Shown here: positions 41,688-50,407 of the stretch, piece by piece
Layout: every line of letters begins with the position of its first letter
Position numbering within the stretch: the stretch's first letter is position 1
From: JBCBTJ01 sp039818665
Lineage (GTDB): Bacteria; Pseudomonadota; Alphaproteobacteria; Caulobacterales; Hyphomonadaceae
Direction: 5' to 3'
Assembly (NCBI GenBank): GCA_039818665.1
Contig: JBCBTJ010000001.1
Coordinates: 1-64,000, forward strand
DNA length: 64,000 nucleotides
Position numbers and translations under genes: made by a program
The notes under the pieces: model-generated
Seen by the model: the letters and a program-made list of their open reading frames with translations, nothing else
Told to the model about the DNA's origin: nothing
The model's database searches: none

Positions 41688-42061
41688 AAATGGAAAGCTG
41701 GGACGACCTTAAAGCCTTCGCCCTGTCCCTCGGCCTGCCAGAGATCGAGGAGGCGGTCTCTTGGGGCAATCCCAATCTCAAAGCCCATGGCAAGATGTGG
41801 TGCTGGTGGGCGCCGCAGAACTATGCCGACGCGCCGGCTTTCAAGGTCGACCGCGAAGAGATGGAAATCCTGCTTGAGGCCGATCCGGACACCTTCTTCA
41901 CCACCGACCACCACCGCCCGCACAACATCATCCTGATGCGCCCGGAGCGCTTTGACGCCGACTGGGCGCGCGCCAATCTCATCCGCGTCTGGCGCAAGCA
42001 AGCGCCGAAGCGCTTTCTGAAAGCCTGGGACGCGGACCATCCGGAGGACGCCCCATCATGA
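41684..42061 (+). CDS. MmcQ/YjbR family protein
   Basis: A 125-residue protein of the YjbR/CyaY-like fold: SWDDLKAFALSLGLPEIEEAVSWG, MWCWWAPQ, FKVDREEMEILLEADPDTFF and a C-terminal VWRKQAPKRFLKAW. The family is called DNA-binding on weak grounds; the role is unknown. It overlaps both neighbours by 4 bp (ATGA at each end), so it is tightly coupled to the hydrolases. A direct link to the pathway is unclear. Confidence 0.82.
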   Translation: MKMESWDDLKAFALSLGLPEIEEAVSWGNPNLKAHGKMWCWWAPQNYADAPAFKVDREEMEILLEADPDTFFTTDHHRPHNIILMRPERFDADWARANLIRVWRKQAPKRFLKAWDADHPEDAPS

Positions 42062-43173
42062 CCCGCCGCGGCCTATTGCTCGGCGTCGGCGCGGCCGCGC
42101 TCGCCGGCCCCGTCCTCGCCCAAGGATCCAGCTCCATGCGCTACACCGCCCTCGCTCTCCAGACCGTCTGCGACGCCGTCAACCAAGACAGCTCGACCGA
42201 GGACGCCCACGCCCGCATGGACCGAGCCATCGCCCGCGTCCGCGGCCAGATAGGGGCGGCCAAGGGCTTCTTGAAAGGCTTCAACGGCTACGATCTGAAG
42301 CTCGTCGTGTTGCCCGAATACTGGATGACGGGATTCCCCCTCGGCGAGACGCGCGAGGAATGGCAGGACAAGGCCGCCATCCCCATGGACGGCGCGTTCC
42401 CCGACAAGCTCGCCGGCATGGCCCAGGCCCTCGGCGTCTATCTCTGTTCCAACCACTACGAAACCGACGAGAATTTCCCGGAGCTCTATTTCCAATCCAA
42501 TGTCGTCTACGCGCCGAACGGAGACGTCGTCCTGCGCTACCGGCGCATGATCTCGCTCTACACCCCGAGCCCCTACGATGTTTGGGACAAGTATCTCGAG
42601 GTCTACGGCGCGGACGCGGTCTTCCCGGTCGCCGAGACCGAGATCGGCGCGCTCGCGACCATCGCCAGCGAAGAAATCCTCTATCCTGAAATCGCCCGCA
42701 TGGCCGCGCTGAAGGGCGCTGAGATCTTCCTGCACCCGACCTCCGAAGTCGGCGCGCCGGGCCTCACCCCGAAGCACATCTCCAAGAAAGCCCGCGCGGT
42801 GGAGAACATCGCCTATGTGGTCTCCGCGAACTCGGCCGGCATCATCGGCACGCCGGTCCCGTCGGCCTCCACCGACGCCATGTCCATCGTGCTCGACTGG
42901 TATGGCCGCACGCTCGCCGAGGCTGGCTATGGCGAGACGATCAACGCCAACGCGGTGCTCGATGTGGGCGCGCTGCGCGACACGCGGCGCAAAACCGGCA
43001 TGACCAACACGCTGTCCCGCCTGCCTAACGCGGCGTTCGCCGAAGCCTACGCAAAGAGTGAAATGGCCCCGGCCAACCGCACGCCGGATGCGGCCATGAT
43101 CGAGCGCGCCGAAGCGCTCGCCCAACAACAAGCCGTCATCGACCGCCTCGTCGCCGACGGCGTTCTGAAATAA
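42058..43173 (+). CDS. Nitrilase-superfamily protein with altered triad, Tat-exported
   Basis: A 371-residue protein with a twin-arginine-like signal (TRRGLLLGVGAAALAGPVLA). The carbon-nitrogen hydrolase core is clear: LKLVVLPEYWM (glutamate E87), RYRRMISLY, and IASEEILYPEIARMAALKGAE. The usual catalytic lysine is replaced by arginine (R162 or R163) and the cysteine by serine (S204), judging by its place six residues before the conserved proline. It may therefore be non-catalytic or use another chemistry. Export is also unusual for this superfamily. The start overlaps the YjbR-like stop. Confidence 0.8.
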   Translation: MTRRGLLLGVGAAALAGPVLAQGSSSMRYTALALQTVCDAVNQDSSTEDAHARMDRAIARVRGQIGAAKGFLKGFNGYDLKLVVLPEYWMTGFPLGETREEWQDKAAIPMDGAFPDKLAGMAQALGVYLCSNHYETDENFPELYFQSNVVYAPNGDVVLRYRRMISLYTPSPYDVWDKYLEVYGADAVFPVAETEIGALATIASEEILYPEIARMAALKGAEIFLHPTSEVGAPGLTPKHISKKARAVENIAYVVSANSAGIIGTPVPSASTDAMSIVLDWYGRTLAEAGYGETINANAVLDVGALRDTRRKTGMTNTLSRLPNAAFAEAYAKSEMAPANRTPDAAMIERAEALAQQQAVIDRLVADGVLK

Positions 43174-43183
43174 GAGGCCCGTC

Positions 43184-43606
43184 ATGTCCAACCTCCCCGA
43201 GCGCCCGCCCCATGTGCCGCGCCTCGACCAGACCTGTTACCTCGTCATCTGCCGCGACGGACCTGGCTCGGCCCAGTCGCGCGCCGACCATCTCGACGGC
43301 CATTTGGAGCATGTGGAGCGCCACTGGACCCGCTATGTGTCGGCCGGCCCGATCCGCGAGCCGGGCGGCGAGGCGCTGGTGGGCTCTGTGTTTCTCGTGC
43401 TCGCCGACAGTCTTGAAGGCGCTGAGGCCCTGATGGCCGGCGACCCCTACATCACCTGCGGCATGTATGAGAGCGTCGAGTACAAGGAATTCACCAACTC
43501 CATCGGCCGTTTCATCGGCGGCAAGATCTGGGAGACCCGAGACGCCATCCGCCACCGCGCGGCCGGCGGCCCGACCGAAGATTTGAGCCGCGGCGTTCAA
43601 AGCTGA
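43184..43606 (+). CDS. YciI-like protein
   Basis: A 140-residue protein of the YCII-related alpha-beta-barrel type. It has CYLVICRDGPGSAQSRADHL, HVERHWTRYVSAGPIREPGG, VFLVLADSLEGAEALMAGDPY and a tail with FIGGKIWETRDAI. YciI-like proteins may act in lactone or muconate-type chemistry, but few are characterised. It is 10 bp after the nitrilase-like gene and 67 bp before GntR. Function here unknown. Confidence 0.78.
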   Translation: MSNLPERPPHVPRLDQTCYLVICRDGPGSAQSRADHLDGHLEHVERHWTRYVSAGPIREPGGEALVGSVFLVLADSLEGAEALMAGDPYITCGMYESVEYKEFTNSIGRFIGGKIWETRDAIRHRAAGGPTEDLSRGVQS

Positions 43607-43673
43607 TAAAGGGCTGGACCGCATCCTGCACGCGCTGTTTGACGCCGCTTAGGGTCTGAAAGGTCCGATCGCC

Positions 43674-44468
43674 ATGCTCACGGACGCCAAAGTCAAACTC
43701 TCGCCGGACTTGATCGACGAGGCCGCCGACGCGCCGCTCTACCAGCAGATCTACGCCCTGCTGCGCGACCGGATCGTCTCCGGCGAGATCACGGCAAATC
43801 AACGCCTGCCGGCCGAGCAAGAGCTGATCCAAATGCTCGGCGTCTCACGCATCACGGTGAAGCGCGCGCTCAACGAGCTGGCGACGTCCGGGCTCGTCCG
43901 CCGCCAGCGCGGGCGCGGCACGGTGGTCACCTTCGACGCCGCCGCCCCCATGGTGAAGGGCAGCTTCGAAAACCTCATCGACGGCCTCACCCGGATGGAC
44001 GTCGACACGCAAGTCCAGCTGCTCGACTGTTCGATCACCCGGCCGAGCGAGGAGGTCGCCGACACGCTGGAGCTTGCCAAGGGCCAAAAGGTCCAGCGCG
44101 TGGTCCGCCTGCGCCGGCTCGAAGGCGAGCCCTTCTCCTACCTGGTCACCTACATTCCTGAGGATGTCGCGGCGGGCTATGACGATGCGGATTTGGCGAC
44201 CGAGTCGCTCATCGCGCTGCTGGAGCGGGCCGGCCACGCGCCGCGCTCGGCCGATCAGACCATCACCGCCGGCGCGGCCGAACCCGCCGTCGCCGCCATG
44301 CTTAACGTCGCGCCCGGCTCGCCGCTTCTGCGGATCCACCGGATCATGCGCGACGCCGGCGGACGCCCCGTCCAGGACATCACCGCCCATTACCGCTCCG
44401 ACCGGTTCCAGTATCAGATGAGCTTGTCGCGCGGCTCCGACGCGGATTGGAGCACGCAGCAGGACTGA
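43674..44468 (+). CDS. GntR/HutC-family transcriptional regulator (UTRA domain)
   Basis: A 264-residue regulator. The N-terminal winged helix has PLYQQIYALLRDRIVSGEI, RLPAEQELIQMLGVSRITVK and GLVRRQRGRGTVV. A UTRA ligand domain follows from about residue 95, with QRVVRLRRLEGEPFSYLV. HutC-type proteins are usually repressors released by a pathway intermediate. It is the last gene of the operon that begins after operator site 10, so the operon is probably autoregulated. It is the best candidate to bind the eleven GATATATC sites (inference). It ends 5 bp from the convergent kinase gene. Confidence 0.92.
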   Translation: MLTDAKVKLSPDLIDEAADAPLYQQIYALLRDRIVSGEITANQRLPAEQELIQMLGVSRITVKRALNELATSGLVRRQRGRGTVVTFDAAAPMVKGSFENLIDGLTRMDVDTQVQLLDCSITRPSEEVADTLELAKGQKVQRVVRLRRLEGEPFSYLVTYIPEDVAAGYDDADLATESLIALLERAGHAPRSADQTITAGAAEPAVAAMLNVAPGSPLLRIHRIMRDAGGRPVQDITAHYRSDRFQYQMSLSRGSDADWSTQQD

Positions 44469-44473
44469 CCGCC

Positions 44474-46555
44474 TCATATGCGGCGGCGCTGCGAAATGCT
44501 CTCGATCGTCCAGCTCGTCCCTTGGGAGTCCTGCCGAAGCTGAGCGCTCGCTTTCAACTGCGCGGCGAGGTCGTGGATCAATTGCTGGCCCTTGCCCGAA
44601 TCCGGCGGCGTTTTGTTGGCGTCGCCGACGCCGTCGTCACGGACGCTTAGCGACAACTCGCGGCCCCGTTCGATCAGCGCGACGCGAACGAAGCCGCCGC
44701 CGCCCGGAAAGGCGTGTTTGAAGGAATTGATCAACGCCTCGCACACAATGAGGCCGATCGGCGTTGCGAGATCCGCCTTTAGCGTATCGACCTCGCAGTC
44801 CAGCTCGACCTCGACCCCGTCGGGCGCGAGCGCTTCGGACAGGCGCTCGATCAACGTGGTGAGGAATGGCTCGGCTTCGACCACGCTTTCGTTCTCGACA
44901 TGATGCAGGTGCTCGTAGACGAGGCCCATGGCGAACAGCCGCTGGTCGACGCCCTTCGACTGACCGGCGCGCACCAAGCTCGCCGCGATTTGCAAAGCGT
45001 TTTTCGTACGATGATGCTCTTCCGAGACGAGCGTCTCCCGCACCGTGGCAAGACGGCGGGAATTGCGCCAGCCGAACGCGGCGAGCAAAGCGATGACCGC
45101 CAATCCCCCGACGCCCGCATAGCCCATGGTGGTGAGCAGCCTCTGGCGCTCCAGCGCGCCGTCCCTCAAGGCGATTTCCGCCAGCTGAAGCCGGCTTTCG
45201 CTCTCCAGCAGCTGTATGGCCTGATCCTTGGTTCGGATCTCTTGCAGCTTGGCGGCGTCCACCGCGGCTTGGACCTTTTCCGCTTCGAGCCAGTCCGTGT
45301 GCATGGCGAGCGCATATTCCGCATAGCGCAGGGCTTCGACGGGCTCGCCCATATCGCTTAGCACCGCCGCCATGCTGCGCGCATAAGACACCGCCCAGAA
45401 CCGGTCGGCGTCGCCGAGGCTCTCAGCAAGATCCTCCTCGGGGCGCAGGTCGAGAACCGCCGCCGCCCGTCTCAAAGCGGCGTCCGCCTCCGACGGATTC
45501 TCGTCCTCCAGCGCGCGATCCGCAAGCCAAACCAGAATGTCGGCGGTTTGCATTTTATTAGAGTACCGTGCGCTCAGATCCGCAGCCGCTCGCGCCATGT
45601 CGGCGGCGCGCTCGCGCTCGCCCAGAGCATTAAGCGACTTGGCCATCCAGAACTTTGTGTAGGCTTGGCCGCGTTCATTCCCAAGCCGCTGATCATTGGC
45701 CAGCGCTTTTTCATAGTAGGGAATGGCCTCGGCATGCTGGCCGAGATCAGTCAGAGCCGATCCGGCGTTCTTCAGCAGAACCGCATAGTTGCTCGAATTG
45801 CCCTCGCCGCTGCCCTCGATTTGCTCCAAGGCGAAAACATATTGGTCGAAGGCCGCCTGATAGTCGCCAAGATCGTACAAAGCGTTCGCCACGCCGTTCA
45901 GCGTCAGGGCGGCCAGGACCGGCTGATCGTGCTCAGCATATAGTTCAAGCTGTTCTTCGCGCTTTGCGAGCACGCCCACAGTATCGCCCTGCATTTTCAG
46001 CATATGAGCCTCAAGCTGAAGCGCATCGCGCTCGAAACGAGGATAGTTCAAGTCTTTGTTCAGACGCCGAAGCAGCCCGACATATTCCGCCAAGTCGCCG
46101 CCGCGGCCCTGAACCATGGCGGCCTCGCCGAGCTTGGCGATGAGGTGGGCTTCGGAAACACGATCGCCAGCGGCGCGGGCGCGCTCAAGGACGGACCGCG
46201 CTTGCAGAAGCGCATCCTCATCAGGACGAAAGTCGAGGTCGCTGAATTGGAGAGCGTCCACCTTCAACCGGGCCGCGTCTTCAAGATCGTTGGCCGCGAA
46301 GGTCTCCAACAGGCTGGGATTAGCGAGGTAAAAACCCGCCATCATCGCGTCGAGGTGGATTAAGCGTTCAACCCCCGCCGAGGCTTCCAACGCCGCTCTG
46401 CATCTTTGCGATTTGCCCGGTGCGCCTAGCTCAACAGTCCCCGTCGGGAAACACGGAGAGCTCTGGAAATCGGACAAATCAGCCACGTCCGCGATCGCGC
46501 GGGGCGGGAGCAAAACCAGCGCAAGCGCGACGGGCAGCAAGAGGCTCAAGCGCAT
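44474..46555 (-). CDS. TPR-containing sensor histidine kinase (HisKA_2/HWE-like)
   Basis: A protein of about 693 residues. It has a signal peptide (RLSLLLPVALALVLLPPRAIA), a long periplasmic part with TPR-like repeats (about residues 60-430, with LGQHAEAIPYYEKALAND), one membrane segment near residue 490 (AGVGGLAVIALLAAFGW) and a HisKA_2 box EEHHRTKNALQIAASL (phosphoacceptor histidine near residue 514). The ATPase domain has CEALINSFKHAF and SVRDDGVGD. No response regulator is adjacent. HisKA_2 kinases often feed PhyR-type stress signalling. The start at 46555 gives the best signal peptide; 46618 is a shadow extension. Confidence 0.85.
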   Translation of the reverse strand: MRLSLLLPVALALVLLPPRAIADVADLSDFQSSPCFPTGTVELGAPGKSQRCRAALEASAGVERLIHLDAMMAGFYLANPSLLETFAANDLEDAARLKVDALQFSDLDFRPDEDALLQARSVLERARAAGDRVSEAHLIAKLGEAAMVQGRGGDLAEYVGLLRRLNKDLNYPRFERDALQLEAHMLKMQGDTVGVLAKREEQLELYAEHDQPVLAALTLNGVANALYDLGDYQAAFDQYVFALEQIEGSGEGNSSNYAVLLKNAGSALTDLGQHAEAIPYYEKALANDQRLGNERGQAYTKFWMAKSLNALGERERAADMARAAADLSARYSNKMQTADILVWLADRALEDENPSEADAALRRAAAVLDLRPEEDLAESLGDADRFWAVSYARSMAAVLSDMGEPVEALRYAEYALAMHTDWLEAEKVQAAVDAAKLQEIRTKDQAIQLLESESRLQLAEIALRDGALERQRLLTTMGYAGVGGLAVIALLAAFGWRNSRRLATVRETLVSEEHHRTKNALQIAASLVRAGQSKGVDQRLFAMGLVYEHLHHVENESVVEAEPFLTTLIERLSEALAPDGVEVELDCEVDTLKADLATPIGLIVCEALINSFKHAFPGGGGFVRVALIERGRELSLSVRDDGVGDANKTPPDSGKGQQLIHDLAAQLKASAQLRQDSQGTSWTIESISQRRRI

Positions 46556-46687
46556 CGCATCTCTCGCAGGATATTCTGCCCGGCGTTGAATATTCGCCGC
46601 CACGCCCCGCCTTCCCATTGCATATCTAACTCCCGCCTGGAGGCATCACACCACCTCCAGCGAAGGAGCTCTACCCAGCTCACGCAC

Positions 46688-46703
46688 AAATGATATATCT
46701 TTT
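46688..46703. promoter_or_regulatory. GATATATC operator, site 11
   Basis: AAATGATATATCTTTT, 18 bp before the ATG of the membrane-protein gene at 46722 and 132 bp from the divergent kinase start. It probably serves the rightward operon. Confidence 0.8.
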
Positions 46704-46721
46704 GCGAAAGAAGGGACGAAG

Positions 46722-47390
46722 ATGGTCGAAACCGCGATATTCGCGCTGCTGCACGTGTTGGTCTTCGTCTACTGGCTGGGCGGGGATCTCGGCGCGTTCT
46801 ACTCAAGCCGGTTCCTGATCGCCGACGGCGTGTCGGCCGACCGCCGGCTGCTCGCCGCGAAAGTCGTCGGCGACGTCGACATGGCGCCGCGCAGCGCGCT
46901 GATCCTCGCCTTTCCGACCGGGTTCCTGCTGGCGATCTCAAAGGGCTGGCTGGACGTCTCGATGGCTTGGGGCTGGGCCGCGCTTCTCGCCGGCCTCGCC
47001 TGGCTCGCCGTCGCCTGGCGAATCCACATAGCGCACGGCCAAGCCGGGGCGATGAGGACAGTGGACCTCGCGATCCGATGGATCGCCCTCGCCGCCCTCG
47101 CCGGCGCCGGGTTCGCCGGGCTCGCCGGCATCTATGAGGCGCCGGCCTTCATCTCGTTGAAGCTCCTGCTCCTGGCGGCCGCCATCGCCATGGGCCTCGC
47201 CATCCGGCGCGTGCTCGCCCCGCTCGGTCCGGCGCTCGCCGGATTGAACGGCGACGCCCCCGCCTCGGCCGAAGCGCGCCTCAAAACCACCTTGCAGCGG
47301 GTCCGCCCGCTTGTGACTGTCATCTGGGCGATCCTCCTCGCCGCGGCCTTTCTCGGCCTGTGGACGCCCACCGTGCTTGAAGGAGCCTGA
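46722..47390 (+). CDS. Membrane protein of the VYWLGG type, upstream of a PCMH-like flavoprotein
   Basis: A 222-residue protein with about six hydrophobic segments. It has FALLHVLVFVYWLGGDLGAFY near the start, VGDVDMAPRSALILAFPTG, and a C-terminal segment LVTVIWAILLAAAFLGLW. It is a paralogue of the protein at 34369. It lies 1 bp before the flavoprotein gene. Bacterial PCMH-type flavoproteins normally give electrons to a small cytochrome c, and none is seen here, so this membrane protein may take that role (inference). No haem-binding CxxCH is present. Confidence 0.65.
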   Translation: MVETAIFALLHVLVFVYWLGGDLGAFYSSRFLIADGVSADRRLLAAKVVGDVDMAPRSALILAFPTGFLLAISKGWLDVSMAWGWAALLAGLAWLAVAWRIHIAHGQAGAMRTVDLAIRWIALAALAGAGFAGLAGIYEAPAFISLKLLLLAAAIAMGLAIRRVLAPLGPALAGLNGDAPASAEARLKTTLQRVRPLVTVIWAILLAAAFLGLWTPTVLEGA

Positions 47391-47391
47391 C

Positions 47392-48981
47392 ATGGCCGAC
47401 GATCTCTCCTCCGCCACCGGCGAACTCACCGCCGTCCTACGCCAGGTCCTCGGGCCCGACGGCCTCGTTGAAGACGACGCCGCGCGCGAGCTCATGAGCC
47501 AAGACATCTGGGCGAAAGGCGACACGGCCGACTTCGTCGCGGCGCCCGAAACCGTCGAGCAAGTCTGCGAAGCGGTGGCCGCGGCCCACGCTCGGGGCGT
47601 CGCGCTGAACCCGCGCGGCGGCGGCATGTCTTACACCAAGGGCTACACCCCGGACCGGCCAGGCGTCGGCGTACTCGACCTCTCGCGCCTCAACCGGATC
47701 GTCGAGATCAACACCGAGGACATGTACGTCACGGTGGAAGCCGGCTGCACCTGGAAAGACCTGAACGAAGCGCTCGCCCCGCTTGGCTTGCGCACGCCTT
47801 TCTGGGGACCGCTATCGGGCATCACCTCGACGATCGGCGGCGGCCTCTCGCAAAACAACGCCTTCTTCGGCGCGGGAACCTACGGACCGACCTCCGACAG
47901 CGTGACCTCGGTCGCCGTCGTCCTCGCGGACGGCACGCTCGTGCGCACGGGCACAGCCGGCACCGACGGCGGCAAGCCCTTCTGGCGCCATTACGGCCCG
48001 GATCTCACCGGCCTCTTTCTCGGCGACGCCGGCGCGCTCGGCCACAAGGTCGAGGCGACCTTCCGCCTGATCCCGGCCCCGGAGCATGAGGATTGGGCGA
48101 GCTTCGAGTTCGACACGCGCGACGCCTGCGCCCAAGCGATGGCCGACGTCGCGCGCCAGGGCCTCGCCTGCGAGGTCTTCGGCTTCGATCCCAATCTCAC
48201 AAAGGTCCGGCTTAAGCGCGCCTCGCTGATGGCCGACACCAAGACCCTGGTGAACGTGGTGAAAGGCCAGGGCTCGCTGCTAAAAGGGATTAAAGAAGGC
48301 GCGAAAATCGCCGTGGCGGGGCGGGGCTTTGTCGACGAGGCCGCCTACACCCTGCATCTCGTCGTCGAAGGCCGCTCGCGCGCCGGCGTGACCGAAGACC
48401 TCGCGCGCGTCGCCAAGATTTGCGAGGACCTCGGCGGCAAGGCGATCGAGAACTCAATCCCGAAAATCATCCGGTCAAATCCGTTCACGCCGCTCAACAA
48501 CATGCTCGGCCCGGAAGGCGAGCGGTGGGTCCCCGTCCATGGCATCGTGCCGCTGTCGGAAGGGCCGGCGACCTGGGCCGAGATCGAAGCCGTGTTCGAC
48601 GACATGCGCGCCGAACTCGACGCCCACCACATCCTCACCGGCTATCTCATCACCTCGCTCTCGACCAATGGCTATCTGATCGAACCGGTCTTCATCTGGC
48701 CGGAGGAGCTTTTCGCCATCCACGAAGCCTCCGTCGAAGCGGACTATCTCAAACGCCTGCCGCGCCACGATCCGAACCCGGAGGCCACCGCCGTGGTGAC
48801 CAAGGCGCGCCAAGCCGTGGTGGACGTGTTCACCAAGCGCGGCGGCGCGCATTTCCAGATCGGGCGGACCTATCCCTACGCCGAACACAGAGCGCCTGGC
48901 GCGCGCGACCTGATCGACCGGATCAAAGCCGCGCTGGATCCCGGGGCCCGCGTCAATCCCGGCGCGCTGGGGCTTGGCTAG
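47392..48981 (+). CDS. PCMH/VAO-type FAD-binding oxidase
   Basis: A 529-residue flavoprotein of the vanillyl-alcohol-oxidase/p-cresol-methylhydroxylase type. The N-terminal FAD (PCMH) domain has RGGGMSYTKGYTPDRPGVGV, VTVEAGCTWKDLNEALAPLG and SGITSTIGGGLSQN. The C-terminal part has HGIVPLSEG and HFQIGRTYPYAEHR. The ATG at 47392 follows AAGGAG. Members oxidise phenolic alcohols or alkylphenols, but the range is wide. It is followed by aldehyde dehydrogenase and enoyl-CoA hydratase, suggesting oxidation of an alcohol or methyl group to an acid and on to a CoA ester. Confidence 0.85.
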   Translation: MADDLSSATGELTAVLRQVLGPDGLVEDDAARELMSQDIWAKGDTADFVAAPETVEQVCEAVAAAHARGVALNPRGGGMSYTKGYTPDRPGVGVLDLSRLNRIVEINTEDMYVTVEAGCTWKDLNEALAPLGLRTPFWGPLSGITSTIGGGLSQNNAFFGAGTYGPTSDSVTSVAVVLADGTLVRTGTAGTDGGKPFWRHYGPDLTGLFLGDAGALGHKVEATFRLIPAPEHEDWASFEFDTRDACAQAMADVARQGLACEVFGFDPNLTKVRLKRASLMADTKTLVNVVKGQGSLLKGIKEGAKIAVAGRGFVDEAAYTLHLVVEGRSRAGVTEDLARVAKICEDLGGKAIENSIPKIIRSNPFTPLNNMLGPEGERWVPVHGIVPLSEGPATWAEIEAVFDDMRAELDAHHILTGYLITSLSTNGYLIEPVFIWPEELFAIHEASVEADYLKRLPRHDPNPEATAVVTKARQAVVDVFTKRGGAHFQIGRTYPYAEHRAPGARDLIDRIKAALDPGARVNPGALGLG

Positions 48982-48984
48982 GCC

Positions 48985-50406
48985 ATGGCCCGGGAGCTGA
49001 CGGCCCGCAATCCTCGCATGGGCGAGCATGATGTCCGCTTCGAAGCGCTCGACGCGCCTGAAGTGACGGCCGCCGCCGACAAGCTGCGCGCCGCTCAGCC
49101 CGCCTGGGCCGGGCGATCGCTTGCTGAGCGCGGCGACGCGCTGATCCGGCTCGCCGATGCCCTCGCCGCAGCCCGCGCCGACATCGCCGCCGCGCTGGAA
49201 GCCGACACTGGCCGCCGGCGCATCGCCGGCATGGAGGTGGACGGCGCGGCCGCCTCAATCCGTGCGTGGGTCGGCCAGGCGCCCGCGCTGCTGCCCGAGG
49301 GCTGGACCGAGGGCCGCAGCAATCCGGCGCTCCGCCATGCGCCGCAATTCGTCCCCTACGGCCTCGTCGGGGTCATCTCGCCCTGGAACTTCCCGTTGAC
49401 CCTGTCGATGATCGATACGATCCCGGCCCTGCTCGCCGGCTGCGCCGTGCTCATCAAACCCTCCGAAGTAACGCCCCGCTTCGTCGAACCGGTCGAGCGC
49501 GCCATCGCGGCCGCCGGCCTCTCGGACGTGCTCGGCTTCGCGCAAGGCGACGGCGCCACCGGCGCGGCCCTCATCGAGACCGTCGACGCGGTCTGCTTCA
49601 CCGGATCGGTCCCCACCGGCCGCAGAGTCGCAGCGGCCGCGGCGGCCCGGATGATCCCGGCCTTCCTCGAGCTCGGCGGCAAGGATCCGCTGATCGTGCT
49701 CGCGGGCGCGGATCTGGAGTGCGCGACGGACGCCGCATTGCGCGGCTCGGCCCTGTCCACCGGCCAGGCCTGCCAGTCGATCGAACGGATCTATGTCCAG
49801 CGCCCGCTCCACGAGCCCTTCCTCGCCCGGCTGGTCCAGAAGGCCGAAGCCGCCCGGCTCAATTGGCCGGACATCACCCAAGGCGAGATCGGCCCCATCA
49901 TCTATGACCGCCAGGCCGAGACGCTCGCCGCGCATATCGACGACGCCGTCGCCAAGGGCGCGCGGCTCCTCACCGGCGGCGAGATCGAACGCCATGGCGG
50001 CGGCCTCTGGCTACGCCCCACTGTGCTCGCCGATGTCACGCACGATATGGCCGTGATGCGCGAAGAAACCTTCGGCCCGATCCTCCCGGTCATGGCGTTC
50101 GACACCCCGGAGGACGCCGTCGCCCTCGCCAACGACACCGAGTTCGGCCTCTCCGCGGCCGTCTTCGCCGAAACACTCGACGAAGCCCAAGCGGTCGGCG
50201 AACGCATCGAGGCCGGCGCCGTCAGCCTCAACGACGCCGCGCTCACCGCCTTGTTTCATGAAGCGGAGAAACACGCCTTCAAATGCTCCGGCCTCGGCGG
50301 ATCGCGCATGGGCCCCGCCGGCTTTCAACGCTTCTTGAGGCGCAAGGCGCTGATCGCTAATACCGGCGCGCCGGCGCCGCTCGGCGCATTCGCCGAGGAC
50401 GCCTGA
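48985..50406 (+). CDS. Aldehyde dehydrogenase
   Basis: A 473-residue NAD(P)-dependent aldehyde dehydrogenase. It has ISPWNFPLTLSM (substrate and cofactor start), KPSEVTPRFVEPV, FTGSVPTGRRVAAAAA, the glutamate in LELGGKDPLIVL, and the catalytic cysteine in STGQACQSIERIYV. The end, GGSRMGPAGFQRFLRRK, is normal. It follows the flavoprotein by 3 bp and is 1 bp before the enoyl-CoA hydratase, so the three are one operon. It should oxidise the aldehyde made by the flavoprotein to the acid. Confidence 0.92.
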   Translation: MARELTARNPRMGEHDVRFEALDAPEVTAAADKLRAAQPAWAGRSLAERGDALIRLADALAAARADIAAALEADTGRRRIAGMEVDGAAASIRAWVGQAPALLPEGWTEGRSNPALRHAPQFVPYGLVGVISPWNFPLTLSMIDTIPALLAGCAVLIKPSEVTPRFVEPVERAIAAAGLSDVLGFAQGDGATGAALIETVDAVCFTGSVPTGRRVAAAAAARMIPAFLELGGKDPLIVLAGADLECATDAALRGSALSTGQACQSIERIYVQRPLHEPFLARLVQKAEAARLNWPDITQGEIGPIIYDRQAETLAAHIDDAVAKGARLLTGGEIERHGGGLWLRPTVLADVTHDMAVMREETFGPILPVMAFDTPEDAVALANDTEFGLSAAVFAETLDEAQAVGERIEAGAVSLNDAALTALFHEAEKHAFKCSGLGGSRMGPAGFQRFLRRKALIANTGAPAPLGAFAEDA

Positions 50407-50407
50407 T

